Shown in pieces: positions 58,335 through 64,000 of a stretch of 64,000 nt of DNA. The position numbers and the translations under genes are program-made. Origin of the DNA: Streptomyces cyaneofuscatus. GTDB taxonomy: Bacteria > Actinomycetota > Actinomycetes > Streptomycetales > Streptomycetaceae. The DNA lies in assembly GCF_000718135.1 (NCBI RefSeq), contig NZ_JOEM01000018.1, positions 93,254 through 157,253 on the forward strand. Reading direction: 5' to 3'. How positions within the stretch are numbered: position 1 is the first letter of the stretch; each line of letters opens with the position of its first letter. The notes under the pieces are model-generated. The model did no database searches and was not told the DNA's origin. It was given only the letters and a program-made list of their open reading frames with translations.

Positions 58335-58844
58335 GTGACCTTCTTTCTCGGTCTCGGCATTGCGGGAATCGTCCTGCTGGCCCTTTCCCTCATCTTCGGC
58401 GGCGTCCTCGAAGGGATGCTCGACGGCGTGCTCGACGGGCTCTTCGACGGACTGCTCTCGCTCCCGGTGATCGCCGGCTCCATCTCGATGCTCGGCTTCG
58501 GCGGGGCGATCGTGCTCGGCACCACGGGTGCCGGGCCGCTCGTGGCCACCGTCGCCGGCGTCGCGGCCGGTCTGGTCGCGGGCTGGCTGACCTGGAAGTT
58601 CAGCAAGGCCCTGATGCGGGACCAGACCTCCTCCACGCCGCGCGGCGGCGACCTCGTCGGCACGTCCGGGACGGTCGTGACGGCCATCCCGGCCGACGGC
58701 TACGGCGAGGTGATGCTGCGGCTGGCGGGCCAGCCCGTCAAGTACGCGGCCAAGTCCCCGACGCCGGTCGTCCGGGGCACGGAGATCTGGGTGGAGGCGG
58801 AGCTGTCGACGACGTCGGTGGCCGTCCGCCCGGTAGAGCGCTGA
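58335..58844 (+). CDS. NfeD-like membrane protein
   Basis: 169 residues: three or four N-terminal membrane helices rich in Gly (LEGMLDGVLDGLFDGLL is a loop with a DG repeat) and a C-terminal OB-fold domain (LVGTSGTVVTAIPADGYGEVMLRLAGQPVKYAAKS). This is the truncated NfeD type that pairs with flotillins. The flotillin gene follows 145 bp later, on the same strand. GTG start after GGGAG. The gap between the two (58845-58989) is almost free of G on the plus strand, with no gene. Confidence 0.86.
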   Translation: MTFFLGLGIAGIVLLALSLIFGGVLEGMLDGVLDGLFDGLLSLPVIAGSISMLGFGGAIVLGTTGAGPLVATVAGVAAGLVAGWLTWKFSKALMRDQTSSTPRGGDLVGTSGTVVTAIPADGYGEVMLRLAGQPVKYAAKSPTPVVRGTEIWVEAELSTTSVAVRPVER

Positions 58845-58989
58845 CCACGCGACCGGGCACCGCACTCCACCCACCGCGACCTGAACACCACCACCGCATG
58901 ACCCACCCACCAACCAACCCACACCCCACCAGCACCTGGCACCACAACAATCTGCCGTCCCCCACCCGGGAGGCAGGGGGGACACCTTC

Positions 58990-60456
58990 ATGAGTCCAGT
59001 AGCTCTCGCCGTCATCGGCATCGTCGTACTTCTCGTCCTGCTCGGCCTGGTCGTCATCACGCGGTACAAGGTCGCCGGGCCCAGCGAGGCCTTCATCATC
59101 ACCGGCCGCCGCGGCAAGAAGTCGACCGATCCGGTCACCGGCCTCGTCAGCGTCGACAACAGCGGCCAGAAGGTCGTCGTCGGTGGCGGCGTCTTCGTCG
59201 TGCCGTTCGTCCAGCAGAAGTTCACGCTGGACCTCTCCAGCCGGCACATCCCGATCGCCGTCCGCGGCGCGGTCACCCTGCGCGGCGTGAAGTCGAACCT
59301 CGAAGGCGTCGCGATCGTCAAGGTCGGGGGTGGCGAGGACGCGATCCGCGCCGCCGCCCAGCGCTTCCTCCAGCAGCAGGACGGCATCGTCGGCTTCACC
59401 CAGGAGGTGCTCTCCGGAGCGCTCCGCGCGATCGTCGGCCGCATGTCGGTCGAGGACATCATCCGCGACCGGGCCGCGTTCGCCGGGCAGGTCGCGGAGG
59501 AGGCCGAGACCAGCCTCTCCGGCCAGGGCCTGATCCTGGACGCCTTCCAGATCCAGGACATCACCACCGAGGGCTCCTACCTGGAGGACCTCGGCCGTCC
59601 GGAGGCCGCCCGCGCCAAGCAGGAGGCGGACATCGCCGAGGCGATCGCCAAGCGCGCCTCGGAGCAGGCCCGGCTGAAGGCGGCCGAGGAGATCGCCATC
59701 GCCGAGCGGACGTACTACCTGAAGCAGGCCGAGATCAAGGCCGAGACCGAGGCGGCGGCCGCCAAGGCCAACGCAGCCGGTCCGCTCGCCGAGGCTGCCC
59801 GCCAGCAGGAAGTGCTCCAGGAGCAGGAGAAGGTGGCCGAGCGCCAGGCTGCCCTGACCGACCGCGAGCTGGACACCAAGGTCCGTAAGCCCGCCGACGC
59901 CGCCCGCTACCAGGCCGAGCAGGAGGCGGAGGCCCGCCGCATCGCCCAGGTCAAGGAGGCCGAGGCGGACGCGGAGCGCTCGCGCCTGACCGGTCAGGGT
60001 GAGAAGCTCCACCGTTCGGCGCTGGCCGACGCGGTGCGCATCGAGGGTGAGGCCGAGGCCGCGTCGATCGCCGCGAAGGGTGCGGCGGAGGCGGAGGCCA
60101 TGCAGAAGAAGGCCGACGCGTTCGCGCAGTACGGCGACGCGGCCGTCCTCCAGATGCTGGTCGAGGTCCTCCCGGACGTGGTCGCGAAGGCCTCGGAGCC
60201 GCTGAGCGCCATCGACAAGCTGACGGTCATCTCGACGGACGGCGCCAGCCAGCTGGCCCGCACGGTCACCGACAACGTCGCCCAGGGCGTGGAGCTGCTC
60301 AGCTCCACGACGGGCGTGGACGTCGCCCAGCTGCTCCAGAACCTCAAGAACCGCACGGGCGCCCCGGCTTCGCCGTCCGACACGTCAGCTCCCGCCCCTC
60401 GGAAGAGCGAGCAGGACAAGGCCGCCGACAAGGACCAGATCCAGATCACGGACTGA
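58990..60456 (+). CDS. Flotillin (SPFH/band 7 protein)
   Basis: 488 residues: an N-terminal membrane hairpin (2-22), an SPFH domain (about 30-200: KVAGPSEAFIITGRRGKK ... ISLSGQGLILDAFQIQDI), a long Ala/Glu coiled coil (205-370, EAEAAAK-type heptads), and a disordered acidic tail. Flotillins form membrane rings that organise ordered lipid domains. With NfeD it matches the bacterial pair seen in Bacillus FloT/YuaF loci. ATG after a GGGGGG-rich site. Confidence 0.93.
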   Translation: MSPVALAVIGIVVLLVLLGLVVITRYKVAGPSEAFIITGRRGKKSTDPVTGLVSVDNSGQKVVVGGGVFVVPFVQQKFTLDLSSRHIPIAVRGAVTLRGVKSNLEGVAIVKVGGGEDAIRAAAQRFLQQQDGIVGFTQEVLSGALRAIVGRMSVEDIIRDRAAFAGQVAEEAETSLSGQGLILDAFQIQDITTEGSYLEDLGRPEAARAKQEADIAEAIAKRASEQARLKAAEEIAIAERTYYLKQAEIKAETEAAAAKANAAGPLAEAARQQEVLQEQEKVAERQAALTDRELDTKVRKPADAARYQAEQEAEARRIAQVKEAEADAERSRLTGQGEKLHRSALADAVRIEGEAEAASIAAKGAAEAEAMQKKADAFAQYGDAAVLQMLVEVLPDVVAKASEPLSAIDKLTVISTDGASQLARTVTDNVAQGVELLSSTTGVDVAQLLQNLKNRTGAPASPSDTSAPAPRKSEQDKAADKDQIQITD

Positions 60457-60495
60457 CGCTTTACGGACTGACGCCTTCACGCATCAGCTCCGCCC

Positions 60496-60538
60496 CCTGT
60501 GCCCGGCGACGTACATCCGTTACGCAGCCGGGCACAGG
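60496..60538. terminator. Hairpin between flotillin and HTH gene
   Basis: CCTGTGCCCGGC (60496-60507) pairs perfectly with GCCGGGCACAGG (60527-60538) around a 19-nt loop. It lies between convergent genes and may terminate both. Confidence 0.75.
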
Positions 60539-60592
60539 CGTGTCCGCCCTGTCACCCCCCGAGACGGAAATCGGCCAAGTGCGCGCAGGGGC

Positions 60593-61684
60593 CTACTGCT
60601 CGTCGACACCCTCAGCTACGGCCCCGGCAGCGGCGAGCCGTGACCGCCACCCGTCCGGATCCCGCCCGGCCTCCACGGCCTTGGCGGCATCCTCAGCAAG
60701 ATCAACACCCAGATCGGCGGCGCGCCGCTCGGCCCACCGCGCCCAAGCGGCGGCCTGCTGGCAGTCGGGGCACAGGGTCGCCCCGCCGTAAGCCCGGAAG
60801 ACATGCTCGTTGCCGGGCCCCTCACAGGTCACGAGAGGCGCAACACGCGGAGGAGTGGGAGGCACATCAGGTAGGGCAGGAGGCGCTGGATCAGACACGG
60901 AGGCGGGCTCGGGCGCCGGCTCAGGCGCGGGCGCTTCGGGCATCTTCTGCACGAGCCGATGCCGCAGGAACCCGACAGCGGACCGCACCCGCCCCGTCGG
61001 CAGCCCACTGCTCAGCACCTCCCGAAGCTCCACCCCGGACACTCCACGCCGCAACCACTCCACAGCCAGGGCCACCAGCGAACGCGCCTCGGCGACACCG
61101 AGCCGCAGATCACGGCGACACTCCTGGAGAGACAGCAACACCCGCTCCACCTGGGCCTCTTCAGGCGAAAGCTCATCCAACGCAGCTTCGCTGTCAGCAG
61201 CTTGGGTGGGTGGGCGGAAAGAGCTCTCCCCCAGTTCTTCGTCTACCGGTAGTTGATGACCGACGCTCCGAGCCCTCGGCTGACCGACGGTCGAAACCTG
61301 CGCACTCGGAGCCGCTTCAGTTCCCCCACCGACCTCGCCACCACCACCCACACCGGCTTCTCGCCACACTGCACGAGCATCGGCATTGCTCAACGGCACA
61401 TTGGAGAAGAGCTGATGGGTAGCCCACAACCCGCGCGCCCCGGGCGCTTTCCGCTCATGCACGAACCCGTTCACGACCAACTGCTCCTTGGCCGTCTGGT
61501 ACCGCCGCCCCTTGATGCCAACCTCACGAGCATGCTCGGAGAGAGCCCGGTCGACTTGCCCTTCGGGCAACCCCTGAACGTAAGAGATCAAGACCTTCGC
61601 GTCACTGTTCAGACGCGGATGACGCATGACGTCGTGAGAGACCTTCGTGTAGCGCCGAACAGGCGCGATAGCATGCCAAAGCAT
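60593..61684 (-). CDS. HTH protein of unknown role with zinc-finger-like C-terminus
   Basis: 363 residues. An N-terminal winged helix (about 12-90: RRYTKVSHDVMRHPRLNSDAKVLISYVQGLP ... YQTAKEQLVVNGFVHERK) of the HTH_36-like kind is followed by a Pro/Ala-rich linker and a helical domain. A Cys pair comes near the C-terminus (TCEGPGNEHVFRAY...LCPDC), perhaps binding zinc. Similar proteins sit in Streptomyces mobile or variable regions, and may bind DNA or help replication. That is inference. ATG at 61684. Convergent with flotillin. Confidence 0.65.
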   Translation of the reverse strand: MLWHAIAPVRRYTKVSHDVMRHPRLNSDAKVLISYVQGLPEGQVDRALSEHAREVGIKGRRYQTAKEQLVVNGFVHERKAPGARGLWATHQLFSNVPLSNADARAVWREAGVGGGGEVGGGTEAAPSAQVSTVGQPRARSVGHQLPVDEELGESSFRPPTQAADSEAALDELSPEEAQVERVLLSLQECRRDLRLGVAEARSLVALAVEWLRRGVSGVELREVLSSGLPTGRVRSAVGFLRHRLVQKMPEAPAPEPAPEPASVSDPAPPALPDVPPTPPRVAPLVTCEGPGNEHVFRAYGGATLCPDCQQAAAWARWAERRAADLGVDLAEDAAKAVEAGRDPDGWRSRLAAAGAVAEGVDEQ

Positions 61685-61953
61685 CCCGGTGGACCTTCTG
61701 CTTCCACTAGTTGGGTGAAGGCCCTCGGCTAGGTGCTGTAACACCACCGGGGGCCGCCCCATGCGTACGCACAGAGCGTGATGACACGATCACCGTACAG
61801 CAGCTCAGGCAGCGTCGACGCCCAAACCGCCCCGAGACGCCCCCAAGTCCCCCTAGAGAGCCACAAGATCACCCCCCACAGACCTGTCTGTTGAACGGTC
61901 AATTTGACGAAATCTCGACGGCGCCCCCCACCCCGGCTGAGACGCTGGTCTCC

Positions 61954-62394
61954 ATGACCACGCCACTGACCGCCCACCAACGCCTTTCGGAGCTCCACCG
62001 CTACGCGGCCGTAAGCGGCGAGGACTTCACGCACCAGAACCTGGCGTCAACCCGAACGAACCAACTCCGCTTCGCGCGCTGCTCGTTCGCTGGGGCAGAC
62101 CTGCGCCACGCAACCCTCGAAGGCTGCTGGTTCAAGTTCTGCGACTTCACCGGCGCCGACCTACGCGGAGCCTCCCTACGCGGCGCGGTCCTGGCCGGCT
62201 GCAATCTCCGCGACGCCGACCTACGCGACACCGACCTGACGGGCGCCAGACTGAGCAGCGTCAACACAGGCATCCCCCGCCTGGGCCCCACAGACATCAC
62301 AGGCGCCCGCTTCGAGGGAACAACCCTGCGCAACGTCCAAGCAGACGCGGTGGTCGGCTGGCCCCCGGAGCCGGTACGCAGCGAGCCCGCCTGA
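61954..62394 (+). CDS. Pentapeptide-repeat protein
   Basis: 146 residues. Residues about 30-125 are pentapeptide repeats (A(D/N)LxG: FAGADLRHATLEGCW, FTGADLRGASLRGAVLAGCNLRDADLRDTDLTGARL), a right-handed quadrilateral beta helix. Some members protect gyrase from fluoroquinolones, most are of unknown role. The ATG at 61954 precedes the repeats. A longer open frame upstream (from 61711) has no matching sequence. The upstream gap 61685-61953 is otherwise empty, except for a TTGAAC box (61889) and a TTGACG (61904). Confidence 0.8.
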   Translation: MTTPLTAHQRLSELHRYAAVSGEDFTHQNLASTRTNQLRFARCSFAGADLRHATLEGCWFKFCDFTGADLRGASLRGAVLAGCNLRDADLRDTDLTGARLSSVNTGIPRLGPTDITGARFEGTTLRNVQADAVVGWPPEPVRSEPA

Positions 62395-62597
62395 GGCCCC
62401 CCTCGAACCTGAACGATGAAGTGCGGTCCCAACCGACGCGCCCTGGAGACCCGAAGGGCTTCCAGCCCTCAAGCCCTCGGCGTGGATGGCCACGGTCTAT
62501 GGAAGCCGTACTCGACCACCGTTGTCCGCTCTGCTGGGCACGAGGGTAGTGGTGCGGTGGACCCTGACAGGTGGTGTGCTCGGGGTGGGCCAGCGCG

Positions 62598-62999
62598 TCA
62601 GAGAGAGATGATGCGGACCTGGTTGCCGCAGAGTTTGGTCATGTCGTCGTTGTCGTAGGTCAGGAGGGCGACGGGTTTCGGCTGGCGCAGGGCGACCTCG
62701 GCGACCGTGGCGTCGATGGCGTACTTGTGCCCGTGCAGTCCGGCACCTTTGAGCAGTTCCGCTGCCGCTTTCGCCGCCTGTTCGGTGACGGGCTCCACCT
62801 TGACGCGGGACAGAGCCCAGTTAAGGCGCGGCATGTTGGTACGGGAATGGCTGACTTCCACGATGGTGTTGGCCCCGATGACCAGGTCAGCTCCCATGTC
62901 GTGGAAGACCTGAAGCATCGCAAGAAGCTTGCGGTCCTGCGCGATCCAGGCGGAGAGCCCTTCCGAGTCCAGGACGACGGTTTCGATGCGCTCGTTCAC
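62598..62999 (-). CDS. PIN-domain toxin (VapC-like)
   Basis: 133 residues with the PIN acidic quartet: Asp near 11 (VVLDSEGLSA), Glu in VIGANTIVEVSHSR, Asp in YAIDATVAEVAL and Asp in LLTYDNDDM. PIN toxins are Mg-dependent RNases, often targeting tRNA or rRNA. Its ATG overlaps the stop of the antitoxin gene (ATGA), as in classic pairs. Confidence 0.9.
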   Translation of the reverse strand: MNERIETVVLDSEGLSAWIAQDRKLLAMLQVFHDMGADLVIGANTIVEVSHSRTNMPRLNWALSRVKVEPVTEQAAKAAAELLKGAGLHGHKYAIDATVAEVALRQPKPVALLTYDNDDMTKLCGNQVRIISL

Positions 63000-63244
63000 G
63001 CGGCGTCCGCGCCCTTGGAGGTGCCGGCGGAGCCGAAGATCTTCGCGCGGGCCTCGGCGAGCTCTTCGTCGCTGAAAGACCCGTGCTCCTCCTCGTGGCG
63101 GCGGAGGTCGTCGCCCAGGAGTTGGTGCCGGATCTGGCGGGCTACGGCTTCCGCCACGTAGCCGGAGACGTTGTCCGTGAGCTTGCGGAGCTCAGCCACC
63201 TGATCGCTGGGGAGCGTGACGGTGATGCGAGTCGTTGAGGACAT
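62996..63244 (-). CDS. RHH-type antitoxin
   Basis: 82 residues: an N-terminal ribbon-helix-helix (about 3-45: TRITVTLPSDQVAELRKLTDNVSGYVAEAVARQIR) for DNA binding and a charged C-terminal tail that would wrap the toxin. The ATG at 63244 is used: codons further upstream give no RHH sequence. The operator-like palindrome 9 bp upstream suits autorepression by the toxin-antitoxin complex. Confidence 0.9.
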   Translation of the reverse strand: MSSTTRITVTLPSDQVAELRKLTDNVSGYVAEAVARQIRHQLLGDDLRRHEEEHGSFSDEELAEARAKIFGSAGTSKGADAA

Positions 63245-63252
63245 GAGCCCAT

Positions 63253-63266
63253 CATACTGGAGTATG
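63253..63266. promoter_or_regulatory. Toxin-antitoxin operator
   Basis: CATACT-GG-AGTATG, a 6-2-6 palindrome just upstream of the antitoxin start. RHH antitoxins commonly bind such sites. Confidence 0.6.
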
Positions 63267-63374
63267 CAAGGCTCGGCTTGAGCCACAGCCCCCCCTTGCC
63301 TTGAGGGTTGCGAACGCATGCGCGGGGGTGGTGACAGGGCGGCCGCTCCCCCGCCGTCCAGTGCGGGGCAAGCG

Positions 63375-63403
63375 AAAGGCCTCGGTCATCAACCAGGGCC
63401 TTT
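63375..63403 (-). terminator. tRNA-type terminator
   Basis: AAAGGCC (63375-63381) and GGCCTTT (63397-63403) pair around 15 nt. On the minus strand the stem begins 4 bases after the tRNA fragment's end and closes with GGCCTTT, as in normal tRNA genes. Confidence 0.7.
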
Positions 63404-63407
63404 ATCG

Positions 63408-63451
63408 TGGAGTGGGTCACGAGAATCGAACTCGCGCTCTGAGCTTGGGAA
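63408..63451 (-). pseudogene. 3' half of tRNA-Gly(CCC), attachment-site scar
   Basis: On the minus strand, from the anticodon loop TTCCCAA on, the sequence matches the 3' part of a glycine tRNA: variable loop, T-arm GCGAG-TTCGATT-CTCGT, acceptor GACCCAC-T and CCA. The 5' half (D-arm, first anticodon-stem strand) is absent: the bases before the loop, CTGA, cannot pair with GCTC. This is the pattern left when an element integrates at a tRNA 3' end. The tRNA terminator on the left side shows that flank is the original chromosome, so the element lies to the right. Confidence 0.8.
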
Positions 63452-63783
63452 TCAGCGGTACTCCGACGGTCACATTGGCCCTGACCTGCATATTCGCTCA
63501 AGGCGTGCGAGGCTGAAGAGGTCTGCCGACGCCGTACTTGTCCGCTGTTGGCCGCTCTGAAGGGCACGTATGGGGCACGGCTACGTGGGCGGCAGTCACC
63601 GACTCGCGCTCGACGGCTGGAGCTTCCGTTCCAGAAGCTGCGGACACTGGCTCGACGGCCCTCACGTGGCCAGGTCGGCATAGTCTCCGACCAGGTCCGG
63701 GTCGACCGACGGGGGCTCGCGGTTTCGGAACCCATTGCCCGGCCTCCCGGTCGGAGTGCGGGTCGGCACGGCACAATGAGGAT
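63452..63783. other. Gap inside the putative integrated element
   Basis: I can support no gene in these 332 bp. GGGCACG occurs at 63562 and 63573, one helical turn apart, as do other short repeats typical of recombination regions. No integrase coding sequence is recognisable here. Confidence 0.4.
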
Positions 63784-63903
63784 GTGAGCGACGAAAACGT
63801 GGATCTGGCCGACTTGCTGGGAACTCAGGAATCCGCCTGCCTTGAGTTCAAGCGCAGCCCCCAGCGTGAGGGCAAGCGCGGTGACGCCATCGGTAAGGCA
63901 GTG
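63784..63903 (+). pseudogene. AlbA_2/Schlafen-type ATP-binding gene, cut after 40 codons
   Basis: GTG at 63784 opens a frame reading DLLGTQESACLEFKRSP...GDAIGKAV, the start of the AlbA_2 (ExxxLEFK) domain found in Schlafen-like helicases and transcription factors. It would normally continue with a CAFANDxGG segment, but the frame ends at the TGA that begins the IS element at 63904. The rest of the gene should lie beyond the element. Confidence 0.75.
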
Positions 63904-64000
63904 TGAACCGCTCCGGGTCTGATGGAGGCTCGATTCCCTGAGAGGATCGAGTCATGGCACGTCCGTCCCCTTACCCTCCCGAGCTTCGCGAGCGCGCGGT
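63904..64000 (+). mobile_element. Left end of an IS3-family element with start of transposase OrfA
   Basis: Starts with TGAACCGCTCCGGG, a TG-type terminal repeat. After 50 bp an ATG at 63954 opens MARPSPYPPELRERAV, which is the N-terminus of IS3-family OrfA (helix-turn-helix). The element runs off the window. It has inserted into the AlbA_2 gene. Confidence 0.8.

Noticed and set aside
58845..58989. A small gene in the G-poor gap before the flotillin gene
   Set aside because: The sequence is a run of ACC/CAC-type repeats with no start plus ribosome site and no coding pattern.
61711..61953. An N-terminal extension of the pentapeptide-repeat protein
   Set aside because: The added sequence is Pro/Arg-rich and the promoter-like boxes lie inside it.
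63408..63451. A complete tRNA-Gly gene
   Set aside because: The D-arm, acceptor 5' strand and half of the anticodon stem are missing. Only the 3' half matches, so it is a fragment.

Overview
This is a stretch of a high-GC actinobacterial chromosome, almost certainly Streptomyces. The signs are third codon positions that are nearly all G or C, many GTG starts and one TTG start, many 4-base ATGA/GTGA overlaps between genes, an AfsR/SARP-type regulator, and a complete conservon (cvnABCD plus cytochrome P450s). Most of the window looks like ordinary chromosome. The last 3.5 kb looks accessory.

Layout. 1-7.4 kb: a SARP-type regulator running off the left edge, divergent from an MFS exporter, then two overlapping flavin-dependent monooxygenases and a membrane protein. 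7.5-12.1 kb: a PadR regulator with its membrane partner, an aldo/keto reductase, and a divergent nitrilase/LacI pair sharing two perfect palindromic operators. 12.2-20.2 kb: a P450, then the conservon (histidine-kinase-like CvnA, roadblock CvnB, DUF742 CvnC, GTPase CvnD), a CYP157-like P450 lacking the K-helix ExxR, a second P450 and an enoyl-CoA hydratase-like protein. 20.2-26.2 kb: TerC, a small zinc-ribbon protein, a two-domain VOC protein, and a molybdate block (Mop-domain regulator, ModA, fused ModB-ModC). 26.2-36.4 kb: a PH-domain protein, a peptidoglycan-recognition amidase, an amino-acid permease with a universal stress protein, a cation/proton antiporter, a secreted TAP-type hydrolase, an MMPL transporter and an acyltransferase.

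36.5-39.2 kb carries cold-adaptation genes: a DEAD-box RNA helicase whose ribosome-binding site abuts a hairpin, and a cold-shock protein with a strong terminator. Between a MerR-like gene and an XRE gene lies a well-formed small-RNA gene of about 140 nt, with promoter, operator-like dyad, 5' hairpin and intrinsic terminator (39.34-39.54 kb). At 39.6-42.7 kb is a tightly coupled four-gene unit: XRE regulator, ImmA/IrrE metallopeptidase, MAB_1171c-like membrane protein, PAP2-like membrane protein. It looks like a protease-gated regulatory system with an unknown membrane output.

42.8-54.9 kb: an epimerase, a secreted ParB/Srx-like protein with a repetitive C-terminus, a two-component system divergent from a three-gene set (GT2, DUF2064, methyltransferase), and a sulfite-oxidase-like molybdopterin protein with its membrane partner. 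55-60.5 kb: a PAS-GAF-PP2C phosphatase started by TTG, a hydrolase, a PrxQ-type peroxiredoxin and an NfeD/flotillin pair.

60.6-64 kb: an HTH protein, a pentapeptide-repeat protein, an RHH/PIN toxin-antitoxin pair, then the 3' half of a tRNA-Gly(CCC) on the minus strand with its own terminator. This is a classic attachment-site scar. To its right an AlbA_2/Schlafen-type gene is cut after 40 codons by the left end of an IS3-family element that leaves the window. I infer that an integrated element begins at about 63.45 kb and extends to the right.
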